The position numbers and the translations under genes are program-made. The notes under the pieces are model-generated. The model made no database searches. It was given only the letters and a program-made list of their open reading frames with translations, and had not been told where the DNA came from. From Pleomorphochaeta sp963678575 (GTDB taxonomy: Bacteria > Spirochaetota > Spirochaetia > Sphaerochaetales > Sphaerochaetaceae), in the NCBI GenBank assembly GCA_963678575.2, contig CAXXHV010000001.1, positions 1 to 64,000 on the forward strand: a stretch of DNA of 64,000 nt. Direction: 5' to 3'. Below are positions 51,709 through 61,800 of this stretch, piece after piece. Each line of letters opens with the position of its first letter. The first letter of the stretch is position 1.

Positions 51709-52632
51709 ATGACAATAGCTTCCCAAACAAGTTTTCAAATACTTCAAATGTTAGTTATCCTTGCAATTGGAGCATACGCATATAAGAAAGAAATAATTCA
51801 TGATAATGGATTAAAAAGTTTAACAAACCTATTATTAGAGATTGTAAGTCCTTTATTAATTTTTACGTCATATCAAAGAGATTATAATCAAGAACAAGTA
51901 AATGGCCTAATAACTACTTTTATTTTATCTTTTTTTTCAATAATTATTGCAATTATAATATCCTTAATTGTAATTAAAAAGACAGATAAACGAGATTATC
52001 TAGTTGAAAGAATGGCTATTATGTATACCAATTGTGGTTTTATTGGTCTTCCATTAATGTCAGCATTGTATGGTCAAATTGGCGTTTTTTATTGTACAGG
52101 ATTTATTACGGCCTTTAATTTGATATGCTGGTCTTATGGAATTAGCATGCTACAAAAACAACCGCTAAAAGATAAAATAATAAATATTATTACAGGAAGA
52201 AATATGATTGCTATTTTTTTAGGATTATTTTGTTATTTCTTCTCCATAAGGGTGCCTAATACTCTTCTTTCTCCATTAACTTCCATTGGTTCAATGAATG
52301 CAACACTTGCTTTATTAATTGTTGGAGCAACAATCATGAAAACACCACTAAAGCATATGTTTCAAAATCCAAGAGGATATTATATTTTATTAATTCATAA
52401 TTTAATAATTCCTATAATTATTCTATTTATCTTATCAAAAGTGAATGCATCAAATATTATAAAAAATATTGTTTTAATCGCTATGGCTTGTCCAGTTGGA
52501 GCAACAACTACAACATTTTCATTAAAATTTAATAAAGATGATTTATATGCTTCTTCCCTTTTAGGACTATCAACACTTGCTTGTATTATTACAATACCTT
52601 TTATTTTATATATTAATAACATTTTCATCTAA
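51709..52632 (+). CDS. AEC family transporter (auxin efflux carrier type)
   Basis: A 307-aa membrane protein with about ten segments. The family features are an N-terminal half beginning ILAIGAYAYKK, NCGFIGLPLMSALYG in the middle, and a C-terminal half with ACPVGATTTTFSLKF. Bacterial members carry malate, malonate or other anions, and the substrate here is unknown. It starts directly after the rsmD stop with only a weak ribosome site, implying coupling. Confidence 0.88.
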   Translation: MTIASQTSFQILQMLVILAIGAYAYKKEIIHDNGLKSLTNLLLEIVSPLLIFTSYQRDYNQEQVNGLITTFILSFFSIIIAIIISLIVIKKTDKRDYLVERMAIMYTNCGFIGLPLMSALYGQIGVFYCTGFITAFNLICWSYGISMLQKQPLKDKIINIITGRNMIAIFLGLFCYFFSIRVPNTLLSPLTSIGSMNATLALLIVGATIMKTPLKHMFQNPRGYYILLIHNLIIPIIILFILSKVNASNIIKNIVLIAMACPVGATTTTFSLKFNKDDLYASSLLGLSTLACIITIPFILYINNIFI

Positions 52633-52694
52633 TTTAGTAACTTGAACAAATTCTTATAAAGTATAATAATCTACATTTGAAGGATAATACTCAA

Positions 52695-53513
52695 ATGACA
52701 ATAAATAATACTAATAATATATCCATATCAGATAATATTTATAAAGAAAATTACATTATATATTCAGATGACTGTGACGCTCATTCAATTACAAAATTAG
52801 ATTGGTTTTTTGAAATAGTTCAAGAAATTGGAGGATATCATTCTGCTTTATTAAAGTGTTCAATTCAAGATCTTAAAAAACTTGGTCTTACTTGGGTAAT
52901 TTCTAGAGAAAACCTGGAAATTAAGAAATATCCAAAATGGCGTGATAAAATTCATGTTGAAACATGGGCAGAATTACCTTTTAGAAGAGTTTTAGTTCCT
53001 AGAATAGTTGTTGCTAGAAATGATGATAATGAAATTATTTTCAAATCAACAACATTATGGGCTATTATTGATTTAAAGACTAACAAACCTATAGAACCAA
53101 TGGCTATCCTTGAAAAAATAGGTGTTCCACAAAAAGCTTGTAATGAAAAGTTTTATATAAAGAAGAGAGAATTTTTCAATGAAGAATTTCCAATAATCGG
53201 AACAACAACACCTAATATAAATTATTCAGACACAGATTTAAATCATCATGTTAATAATATCTCTTATATTAGATGGGTATTACAATCTCTTCCAAATTCA
53301 TTTAGAGATGAATATATAACAACAAATATTGATGTCTCTTGGCTAAAACAAACCTATATAACAGACAACGTTAAATTAATTACGAATAGTGAATCAAAGG
53401 ACAATCTTAATGAAGAAAATCCAATCTTTTATCATAAATTAGTTAGAGAGAATCCAGATGGATCTAAAAAAATAGTATTTGAAGCAAAATCTATTTGGGA
53501 AAAACGAATTTAA
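52695..53513 (+). CDS. Acyl-ACP thioesterase
   Basis: A 272-aa double-hotdog enzyme releasing fatty acids from acyl-ACP. The first hotdog has the WFFEIVQEIGGYHSALL helix. The second contains NINYSDTDLNHHVNNISYIRW, with the conserved Asp, Asn and His of plant FatA/bacterial thioesterases. ATG 52695 is chosen with AAGGA ten bases upstream. A TTG at 52677 is in frame. TATAAT at 52663-52668 is a likely -10 box. Its last 4 nt overlap the convergent slyX gene. Confidence 0.9.
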   Translation: MTINNTNNISISDNIYKENYIIYSDDCDAHSITKLDWFFEIVQEIGGYHSALLKCSIQDLKKLGLTWVISRENLEIKKYPKWRDKIHVETWAELPFRRVLVPRIVVARNDDNEIIFKSTTLWAIIDLKTNKPIEPMAILEKIGVPQKACNEKFYIKKREFFNEEFPIIGTTTPNINYSDTDLNHHVNNISYIRWVLQSLPNSFRDEYITTNIDVSWLKQTYITDNVKLITNSESKDNLNEENPIFYHKLVRENPDGSKKIVFEAKSIWEKRI

Positions 53514-53728
53514 TAATGTGGAGGTTTTCTGTTTGGAAGCTCTGAGCTTTCACTTTCCTCAAGCATTTGAGCAACTTTTTTCTCTAGTTTATTAATATGA
53601 TTATTCATAATCCCCATTTCTTTTTGTTGATTAATTATTATTTCATTTAATTGATTTAACATTTCTTCGGCATAAGCAAGTTTTATTTCAATATTTTCAA
53701 TTGAATTAATAATTTTATCTTTACTCAT
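53510..53728 (-). CDS. slyX: SlyX family protein
   Basis: A 72-aa coiled-coil protein. Residues 8-55 form continuous heptads (IEIKLAYAEEMLNQLNEII, then NKLEKKVAQML) and the C-terminus PNRKPPHY matches the PPPHY end typical of SlyX. Function is unknown. AGGAGG precedes the ATG. Its stop codon overlaps the end of the convergent thioesterase gene. Confidence 0.82.
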   Translation of the reverse strand: MSKDKIINSIENIEIKLAYAEEMLNQLNEIIINQQKEMGIMNNHINKLEKKVAQMLEESESSELPNRKPPHY

Positions 53729-53785
53729 ATAAGCCTCCTATTTTATTCAATTAATATTTAATACATAATAGAAGTAATTACAAGC

Positions 53786-54154
53786 TTAAATATGTTGATC
53801 TATTAATATAATGTTACCATCAGGATCATTTAACAAAAAACTACAAGGGCCTTCTTTTTCTACATTATCATATAATATTTTAATTCCATTTTTTTCAAGG
53901 TCATCTTTTATTTCTCTTATATCTGTAAAAGAATCAATTGAATTACTATCTTGATCCCAGCCTGGATTAAAAGTAATAATATTTTCATCAAACATTTTTT
54001 CGAACAAACCTATTACGGCATCACCATTTTTCATAATTAACCACTTATGGGATACTCCACCTCTAAATTCTGTAAATCCAAGTTTTTCATAAAAACTTTT
54101 TGATTTATTAACATCATTCACTGCTAAACTAATTGAAAAAGCTCCCAAATTCAT
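53786..54154 (-). CDS. VOC family protein (glyoxalase/bleomycin-resistance fold)
   Basis: A 122-aa single-module VOC protein. It starts with ISLAVNDVNKSKSFYEKLGF and ends with the paired-strand LNDPDGNIILIDQ typical of the fold. The metal-ligand set is incomplete by eye, so enzymatic activity is unclear. CAGGAG precedes the ATG. An operator-like palindrome lies upstream at 54176-54190. Confidence 0.85.
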   Translation of the reverse strand: MNLGAFSISLAVNDVNKSKSFYEKLGFTEFRGGVSHKWLIMKNGDAVIGLFEKMFDENIITFNPGWDQDSNSIDSFTDIREIKDDLEKNGIKILYDNVEKEGPCSFLLNDPDGNIILIDQHI

Positions 54155-54175
54155 ACAACTCTCCTGATATTCTTA

Positions 54176-54190
54176 TTGGTATAATACCAA
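54176..54190 (-). promoter_or_regulatory. Operator-like palindrome upstream of the VOC gene
   Basis: TTGGTAT-A-ATACCAA is a perfect 7-bp inverted repeat, 22 nt upstream of the start codon. On the minus strand it contains TATTAT, a good -10 box, so a protein bound here would block transcription. The rest of 54191-54600 is AT-rich and holds no gene that I can support. Confidence 0.5.
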
Positions 54191-54606
54191 CATGTTTAAT
54201 TTCGAATTATCAACTAATCAAAGATGATATCAAATTATACTTAATGTATAATTGTAGAATAGAGGACATCATATAAATTAAGTCGTGTAACCTTTTTCTC
54301 TCAAAAATGAAAAAAACCATTTGCTTTGAATCTAAAATAAGTCTCATTGGTATTAAAATTGCTAATAAATCGGCTACATTTTGTGTTCTTGTAAATACTT
54401 ATTCTTTCGCAAGAAGACTCTTTTGATATGATTCCTAGGGTTCATATAATTATATCACAGAAAAATAATTATAAAAATTTTTCTTTAAATATCAAATAAA
54501 AAACTTGTGATTTTGGTTTCATTTCTAAAAACTTTTATTTTTTTTACACAAAAAATATTTTATTTTACTTTTTTTAGTTTTTTTTAAGATATCTTTGTTG
54601 TTTTTT

Positions 54607-54661
54607 TGTTGCATTTTTTATTATTTATGGTATTCTATATTTGTTGCATTTTGGTGCATAA
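54607..54661 (+). promoter_or_regulatory. Promoter of the WYL regulator with direct repeats
   Basis: TTGCAT (54609-54614) and TATTCT (54631-54636) are 16 nt apart. TGTTGCATTTT occurs at 54607-54617, covering the -35, and again at 54642-54652, near the transcription start. A partial third copy TGGTGCATAA follows. This suits autoregulation. Confidence 0.55.
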
Positions 54662-54680
54662 TTAATTTTAGGAGTTTTTT

Positions 54681-55652
54681 ATGAAAGGTGAACGCGTTGC
54701 TCAATTAGAATTGTTACTTCTTTCTCATCCTGAAGGACTAAGAAGAGCTGAAATTGCTCGAAGACTTGGAGTACATAGATCTACAATAAGCAGATATGTC
54801 TCTGAACTTAATGAATACATTGATGTTTTTGAAGAAAATAATCTCATAAAAATAAATAGTGATAAAAATGAAGATGAAAACATTGCTTTAAGCATATATG
54901 AAAGTCTCGCTTTTAATATGTCTGCTGAAGTAATTGCTCAGAACTCCGAATTCCAAAATCCACATTTAGCCTCTGGTCTTAGAAAAATTGCTTTAAATAT
55001 GAGATCTTATGCTCCTAAAATAAGTGATAACATTGTTCAATTGTCAGAAGAAATTGATAAATCAATTCAAAAGAAAAGTGGAAACTCAAAATATAATACA
55101 ATTCTTGATGTATTAATAGATTCTTGGGTTTCAGGAAGAATTGTTAAAATTGAACACGAAGTAGAAGATAAAAAAAGAATTTCAGAAGTTGCTCCATACT
55201 TTATAGGATTTAGAGAAGAATCCACAGGAAGAAATCCTATTAGCGTTACAGGGAGATTAAGACATACAACTGAAATGATTACTATTGACATTAGCACAAT
55301 AACAAAAGCAATTATTTTAGAACAAACCTATACTATTCCAGACAACTTACGTCCTTTTAAAATGCCACAACATGATAACACATATGAACCAATTGATGTT
55401 ATTCCTTTAAAAATAAAAGTCAAAGAAATTTCTGCAATAAATGCATTTAATAACTTAAAACACACTACTCCAAATATTGAGGAAAATGATGATTCCTTTA
55501 TTTATTCTTTTGATGTTGAAAATTCTATTGAACTAATATTAAGAATAATTCAATGTGGATCATCTGTAGAAATACTTGAGCCAGAATCATTTAAGAAAAA
55601 ATTTTGCAAAACTTTGACGGAAATTCTTGCCGTTTACAATATTAGTTGTTAA
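54681..55652 (+). CDS. WYL-domain transcriptional regulator
   Basis: A 323-aa regulator. Residues 1-50 are an HTH domain (GLRRAEIARRLGVHRSTISRYVSEL). Residues about 130-240 form the ligand-binding WYL-type domain (APYFIGFREESTGRNP). The end (CGSSVEILEPESFKKKF) is the WCX region. WYL proteins sense small ligands or nucleic acids in stress and metabolic control. TTAGGAG precedes the ATG. Rubredoxin follows after 36 nt on the same strand, so it may share the transcript. Confidence 0.88.
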   Translation: MKGERVAQLELLLLSHPEGLRRAEIARRLGVHRSTISRYVSELNEYIDVFEENNLIKINSDKNEDENIALSIYESLAFNMSAEVIAQNSEFQNPHLASGLRKIALNMRSYAPKISDNIVQLSEEIDKSIQKKSGNSKYNTILDVLIDSWVSGRIVKIEHEVEDKKRISEVAPYFIGFREESTGRNPISVTGRLRHTTEMITIDISTITKAIILEQTYTIPDNLRPFKMPQHDNTYEPIDVIPLKIKVKEISAINAFNNLKHTTPNIEENDDSFIYSFDVENSIELILRIIQCGSSVEILEPESFKKKFCKTLTEILAVYNISC

Positions 55653-55688
55653 TATGAATTAAAGACTACTGTCTTATAGGAGAAAAAT

Positions 55689-55853
55689 ATGAAAAAATAT
55701 GAATGTGATTTATGTGGTTATATTTATGACCCAGCAGAAGGCGATCCAGACGGTGGAATTCCAGCAGGAACAGCATTTGAAGATATTCCAGACGATTGGG
55801 TTTGTCCTCTATGTGGTGCAAGCAAAGAAGACTTCTCTGTAGTAGAAGAATAG
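55689..55853 (+). CDS. Rubredoxin
   Basis: A 54-aa iron protein for one-electron transfer. The two iron-binding motifs CDLCGY (C6, C9) and CPLCGA (C39, C42) are exact, with the usual YDPAEGDPDGGIPAGT between. TATAGGAG precedes the ATG. In anaerobes rubredoxin often feeds oxygen- or peroxide-reducing enzymes, and none is adjacent here. A strong terminator follows. Confidence 0.97.
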   Translation: MKKYECDLCGYIYDPAEGDPDGGIPAGTAFEDIPDDWVCPLCGASKEDFSVVEE

Positions 55854-55870
55854 AATATAAAACACTTTTC

Positions 55871-55903
55871 CTAAAGAGGCTTTAAAAGCCTCTTTAGTTT
55901 TTA
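55871..55903 (+). terminator. Rho-independent terminator of the rubredoxin transcript
   Basis: CTAAAGAGGC pairs with GCCTCTTTAG, followed by TTTTTAT, 17 nt past the stop. Confidence 0.88.
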
Positions 55904-55916
55904 TGATAGAGAAAAA

Positions 55917-56681
55917 ATGATAAACAACCTTTTAAATAGACGCTCTCATAGAGCTTTCATAAATGAAAAAATAAAAATTGAAGACCTCAATTTAATAAAA
56001 AAAATTACACTTCAAGCTCCAACAGCTGGAAACACAACTCTATATTCAATTATTGAAATTGAGTCACAAGAAATAAAAGATAAACTTTCTATTTTATGTG
56101 ATAATCAAGAAATGATAAAAAAAGCCCCACATGTTTGGATTTTCTTAGCAGACTTCCATAGATGGCTTAAGTATTTTGAATATAGTAAAACTGAACAAAA
56201 AACTAATTCCACTATAAGAAAAGTAGCTCTTGGTGATTTGCATCTAGCAATACAAGATACAATAATTGCAGCACAAACAGCTACAATAGCTATTGATGAA
56301 TTGGGCTATGGGTCTTGTTATGTCGGAGATATTATCGAAAATTATGAAGAACTACAAAGCTTATTAAATTTACCAGCCCATGCTGTTCCTGCAACCATGT
56401 TGATTTTTGGAAAACCAAAAAAGAAATTGAATACCCCTTTAGTAAGACCGGATGAAAAATATATCTTTTTTACAGACACATACAAAGAACAAACAAAAAC
56501 AGAAATAGAAGAAACATTTTCAAAACATGAAGATAAAGCAAGAAAAAATAATGCATTACCTTTTGATAATACTGGCACTATTGCGGACCAATTTTATTTA
56601 AGAAAATTTTCAAGTAATTTTATGAAAGAGATGAACAGATCAACAAAAGTCTTTATTGAAAGATGGTGTAATGAAAAATAA
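55917..56681 (+). CDS. Nitroreductase family protein (FMN-dependent, NfsA-like)
   Basis: A 254-aa flavoenzyme. It begins with LNRRSHRAFINEKI, has QAPTAGNTTLYSI for FMN contact, and ELGYGSCYVGDI near residue 125, as in the NfsA/FRP subgroup. Such enzymes use NAD(P)H to reduce quinones or nitro compounds, and the natural substrate is unknown. The ribosome site (TAGAGA) is weak. The gene comes 13 nt after a terminator. Confidence 0.85.
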   Translation: MINNLLNRRSHRAFINEKIKIEDLNLIKKITLQAPTAGNTTLYSIIEIESQEIKDKLSILCDNQEMIKKAPHVWIFLADFHRWLKYFEYSKTEQKTNSTIRKVALGDLHLAIQDTIIAAQTATIAIDELGYGSCYVGDIIENYEELQSLLNLPAHAVPATMLIFGKPKKKLNTPLVRPDEKYIFFTDTYKEQTKTEIEETFSKHEDKARKNNALPFDNTGTIADQFYLRKFSSNFMKEMNRSTKVFIERWCNEK

Positions 56682-56683
56682 AA

Positions 56684-57706
56684 CTATTTGAGATAGCAAA
56701 CTTTATTCCGGCCCTCAAGCTTTGCTTTATAGAGGGCCTTATCTGTTTTTTCAATTATCTTGTTCCAAGATTGTCCACCTTTAGATTGAGTAATTCCACA
56801 GCTAATTGTAATTCCTTCTGGGATATCTACTCCAAAATCCATTTTCTCTATAATCCTTCTTATTCTTTCTAAAATAGCCGATAATTCAGAAATAGTTCCT
56901 TTTTCTAGCAAAAATAAAAATTCATCCCCACCAAATCTAACAATAGCCAACCTTGAATATTGATAATTTCTAAATACATTAGAAACACGAATTAATGCTT
57001 TATCACCAATTTGATGTCCATGATTATCATTAATTTTTTTAAATTCATCAATATCAACTAAACCAATAGCACAATCTCTTGTATTCTGTCCCATTAATTT
57101 TGATAAATATCGTCTGTTATATAATTGTGTTAAATCATCTATAACAGTCAAATTTGTTAACTCACTTGTGTTCTCTTTTATTTTTCTATTAGTTACTCGT
57201 AAAAATATTAAAAGAAAATAAAAGTATATCGAAAATAGTATCAACTCATAAACCATTAGCCATATATTATTATACGTTTGAAAACTATTATTCTTATTAA
57301 ATAAATAAAAAAAGCCAATTTTAAATAGCAAATTTATAAAACCAAAACTTATTTGATTTTTTGTTTTTTTTAACAAAATATTAAAAGGAATACCAGAAAA
57401 AAAATAAGGAATTAAAATTATACTTGAATCTGGTAGAAAATATAAAGCTAAAGGATTAATAATGAAATTAAAAATAAAAATATTTTTTATACAATTATCT
57501 CTAATAGTAGTTTGTTTTTTTATACTGAATAAATTTAAAGAAAAAATAAGATATAAAATAAAGTAAATTTTAGTATCATAAGAACCCGGGAAAAAAAAGA
57601 ATGGTAAATGTGCAAAAAAATATACATAGAAGCCAAGTAAACACATTGATACTACATTTATATCTGATTTTGATGTTAACTTTCTCCGGTTAAAAACAAA
57701 TTCCAA
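56684..57706 (-). CDS. Membrane-bound diguanylate cyclase (GGDEF)
   Basis: A 340-aa protein making cyclic di-GMP. The first 180 residues hold about five to six membrane segments of no recognised sensor family. The GGDEF domain follows (DDLTQLYNRRYL, GLVDIDEFKKIND, RFGGDEF). The product-inhibition I-site RxxD is absent: the residues at that place are Tyr and Leu. It starts with TTG at 57706 with AGAGGTGAG before it. It converges with the nitroreductase gene, with 2 nt between stops. Confidence 0.92.
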   Translation of the reverse strand: MEFVFNRRKLTSKSDINVVSMCLLGFYVYFFAHLPFFFFPGSYDTKIYFILYLIFSLNLFSIKKQTTIRDNCIKNIFIFNFIINPLALYFLPDSSIILIPYFFSGIPFNILLKKTKNQISFGFINLLFKIGFFYLFNKNNSFQTYNNIWLMVYELILFSIYFYFLLIFLRVTNRKIKENTSELTNLTVIDDLTQLYNRRYLSKLMGQNTRDCAIGLVDIDEFKKINDNHGHQIGDKALIRVSNVFRNYQYSRLAIVRFGGDEFLFLLEKGTISELSAILERIRRIIEKMDFGVDIPEGITISCGITQSKGGQSWNKIIEKTDKALYKAKLEGRNKVCYLK

Positions 57707-57859
57707 AACTCACCTCTTTTATTAAACATTATAAATGATTATAACACTAACTAAAAAAAATACAATTATATTTTACACAACAAAAAGATTGATATTAGAG
57801 TCTTTTTTTTTTCTAAAAAATTGGTATATTTAAATTATAATATTTATTAGGAGTTTGTT

Positions 57860-58666
57860 TTGATTTTATCAAATTTACACACACATACAATCTTTAGTGA
57901 TGGAGAGAATTCTCCTCAAGAAGTAATTGAAAAAGCAATTGAATTAAATTTTGAATCAATAGGTTTTAGTGAACATGCAGAATGTGGTTATGATATAGGC
58001 TGTTCAGAATTAAAACTAAATGATCAAATTGAATATTTTAACAAACTAGATTTATTACAAAATAAATATCCACAAATTAAAATATATAAAGGATTAGAAT
58101 TAGATTCATTAAACTGGAAACATGAAGGAACTCCAGATTATACTATAGGATCTGTTCATAATCTACTCATAGATAATAAAGTATATACAATAGATTGGAA
58201 AATAGAATATCTTAAAGAATTAATTGACGTTTGCAATGGTGAAAAAAATTTTATAATTAAATATTATGAAGAAATTATAAATTTTGCCAAAAGTTGTAAT
58301 TATGATATTACAGGACATTTAGATTTATTTACAAAATTTAACGAAAAAGAAAAAATTTTTAATATTGATGAAGGCTGGTACTTAAAAACAGTAAAAGAAG
58401 TGATAAAAGAATTGAATAATTTAAATAAAATTATAGAAATAAATACTGGAGCAATTGCAAGAGGGTATAGAACTTCTCCATATCCAGATATTCCAACTAT
58501 CGAAATACTTAAAGAATTAAATTCAAAAATTATAGTTAATTCCGATTCTCATTCAATTAAAACTCTTAATACATACTTTAATGAAATAGAAATTATCTTA
58601 AAAAAAATAGGAATTAATGAAATATATAAGTTCTCTAATTCAAAATTTATTCCTTATCCAATTTAA
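57860..58666 (+). CDS. hisJ: Histidinol-phosphatase, PHP family (HisJ type)
   Basis: A 268-aa metal-dependent phosphatase. PHP ligands are in order: LHTHTIFSDG, SEHAE, GLELD, IGSVHNL, GHLDLF and NSDSH. This set matches HisJ, which makes histidinol in histidine biosynthesis, though other PHP phosphoesterases remain possible. It starts with TTG at 57860, with TAGGAG before it. No other histidine genes are in the window. Confidence 0.85.
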   Translation: MILSNLHTHTIFSDGENSPQEVIEKAIELNFESIGFSEHAECGYDIGCSELKLNDQIEYFNKLDLLQNKYPQIKIYKGLELDSLNWKHEGTPDYTIGSVHNLLIDNKVYTIDWKIEYLKELIDVCNGEKNFIIKYYEEIINFAKSCNYDITGHLDLFTKFNEKEKIFNIDEGWYLKTVKEVIKELNNLNKIIEINTGAIARGYRTSPYPDIPTIEILKELNSKIIVNSDSHSIKTLNTYFNEIEIILKKIGINEIYKFSNSKFIPYPI

Positions 58667-58763
58667 ACTAACATTTATAATTATAATCGAATAAAAAGTG
58701 TTTCTAAAGAAACCGCTATTATTTTACAACATCACGAACTCACTAATACAAAATAAATAAAAA

Positions 58764-58790
58764 AGAGGTCCAAACGGACCTCTCTTTTTT
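58764..58790. terminator. Bidirectional terminator between hisJ and nifJ
   Basis: AGAGGTCC and GGACCTCT form an 8-bp stem with a 4-nt loop. T-runs follow on both strands, so it can end both convergent transcripts. Confidence 0.9.
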
Positions 58791-58808
58791 ATGAAATGCA
58801 TAAATCAA

Positions 58809-61800
58809 TTACATGATTTCTCCAATAGCTTTGTAGAAATTCATTTGACGTTTTGCATCTGCTTCTGCTTTATTGAATAATTCATCAGCATGCTCTGGGT
58901 TTGTTTTATAAAGAGATGTATAACGTACTTCACCTTTCAAGAAATCTTGATAAGCTACTGTAGGTTCCTTCTTAATATCCCATGAGAATCTCTTTCCTTC
59001 TTCAAGAGCAGGATTATAGCGATATAATGGCCAATAACCAGCATCAACTGCTTTTTTAGCTTCAACTTGGCTATATCTCATATTCATACCATGGTTAATA
59101 CATGAAGAATAACAGAAAACAATTGAAGGACCATTCCAAGCAACTGCTTCTTGTAATGCTTTTTGAGCATGCATTCTATTAGCACCTAATGCAATAGAAG
59201 CTACATATACATAACCATAACTCATACACATGAATCCAAGATTCTTTTTGCCGAATTGTTTACCAGCATTAGCAAATTTTGCTACAGCACCAATTGGAGT
59301 AGCTTTTGAAGCTTGTCCACCAGTATTTGAATAAACTTCTGTATCCAATACAAGAATATTTACATTTTTACCAGAAGCTACAACATGGTCTACACCACCG
59401 TATCCGATATCATAAGCCCAACCGTCACCACCAATAATGAATACAGTTTTTTCTGAGAAATAATCTTTTAATTCATTGATCTTATCTAAGTAAACTCTAT
59501 TTTCATCAGTTGCAGCAGCTAAAGCAGCTGGTAAAGCAGCTTGAACAGCGTTTTGAGCATCAATTGCATCTTCTTTTGCTGAAGTCCAAAGTTCTAAACT
59601 TGCATTAATTGCTTTTGTTAATTCATCAGTAGTTCCAACAGCTAATAGTTTTTCAATATAAATTTTTAATAAATTTCTATTACTATCTACAGCAAGACGC
59701 ATACCTAAACCATATTCAGCATTATCTTCAAATAATGAATTACCCCATGCTGGACCTCTACCATCTTTTTGACGAGAAGTATAAGGAGTTGTTGGGAATG
59801 TTCCTGAATAAATTGAAGAACAACCTGTTGCATTTGCTGCAATCATGCTTTCTCCACAAATTTGAGAAACAAGTTTAACATATGGAGTTTCACCACAACC
59901 AGCACAAGCACCACTGAATTCAAATAAAGGTTGTTTAAATTGTAAGCCTTTAACAGTAGTTTCTTTAACACCATCTAATACATCATAAGGTAAATCTTCA
60001 AAGAATTCTGCATTAGCAATTTCGCCCTTATCTCTTTCAACTTGAATTGGTGAAAGCTCAAGAGCTTTTGTTTTTGCAGGACAAGCTTCAACACAAACAC
60101 CACAACCTTGACAATCTTCTGTATAAATTTGAATCTTAAATCTTAAGTCTTTATCATTCTTAGTGTTTGATTTAAGAGTAACAAATGTTTCTGGAGCATT
60201 TTCAAGTTTTGCTGGTTCAATTTGTTTAGCACGAATTGCTGCGTGAGGACAAGCTTGAACACATTGGTTACATTGAATACAATTATCTGAAAGCCACATT
60301 GGAACAGCTGGAGCTACACCACGTTTTTCAAGTTTTGCAGTTGCTGTAGGTAATTTACCATCATAAGACATCTTAGAAACAGGAATGCTATCTCCATCAC
60401 GATGCATGATAGGTTTAATAATATCTTTAGCAAAATCTGAAGCATCATCTTTAATTAATGCAGCAGGAACATAGCTCTTTGTGATTGTTGCAGGAACTTT
60501 AACTTCATGTAATGCATCTGAAGCGCCATCAACAGCAGCCCAGTTCTTTTTAACAACTTCTTCACCCTTTCTGCTGAAAGTCTTCTTTATATATTCTTTA
60601 ATTAGTTTAATTGCTTCTTCTTCTGGTAATACTTCACTAATCTTAAAGAAAGCAGCTTGCATAACAGTATTAATTCTTGTACCTAAACCAGCAGCTCCGG
60701 CAATTTCTAAAGCATTAATATTGTAGAAACGAATTTTCTTTTCAATAATTTGTTCTTGCATATCTCTTGATAAATGTTCGAATACTTCATCTGAAGGAAT
60801 TTGGCTATTTAATAAGAATACTCCACCCTTCTTTAAAGGACTTAACATATCATATCTACCAATATAAGCAGGATTATGACAAGCAACAAAATCAGCATGA
60901 TCAATTAACCAAGGCATATTTAATTTACTTTCACCAAATCTTAAATGGCTAACTGTAATACCACCAGATTTCTTTGAGTCATATGCAAAATATGCTTGAG
61001 CATTTTTCTTTGTATTATTACCAATAATTTTAATTGAGTTCTTATTAGCACCAACTGTACCATCTGAACCAAGACCCCAGAACATACAAGAAGATACATC
61101 ACTTGGAGTAACGTTGATTTGTTCGCCAATCTTAATTGAAAGATTAGTAACATCATCTTCAATACCAACGGTAAAGTTATGGAAAGCTTCTCCAGCTAAA
61201 TGATCAAATACAGCTTTTGCATGTGTAGGTGGGAAATCTTTACTACTTAAACCATAACGACCACCAATAACTTTAATGTTTTCTAGTAAGCCCATTTGAC
61301 TTAATGCTGCTACTACGTCTAAGTATAATGGCTCACCTAAAGAACCTGGTTCTTTTGTTCTATCTAATACAGCAATTCTCTTAACAGATTTTGGTAATGC
61401 AGCAACTAAATGTTTAGCACTAAATGGTCTATAAAGATGTACATTTATTACACCTGTTTTTCCACCATTACTATTAATATAATTACTTGCCCATTCACAT
61501 GTATCAGCACCAGAACCCATAACAATAACTACATCAGTTGCATCTTTTGCTCCTGAATATGAGAACAAATGTAAAGGTCTACCTGTTAATTCAGAAACTT
61601 GAGCCATGTATTCTTCAACAATTTCAGGAACAGCATCATAGTATTTATTTACTGTTTCACGACCTTGGAAATATACATCTTCGTTTTGAGCTGCAACTTT
61701 TAGCATTGGAGCTTCAGGACGTTGACCTCTAGCACGGAATTTTTCAATTAAAGATTCATCAACCAATTTCTTGATATCTTCATAATCAATTTCTTCAACT

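Noticed and set aside
54191..54600. Search for a structured RNA or small gene in the long spacer before the WYL regulator
   Set aside because: No cloverleaf, riboswitch motif, terminator or frame with a ribosome site was found. Only AT-rich sequence was seen.
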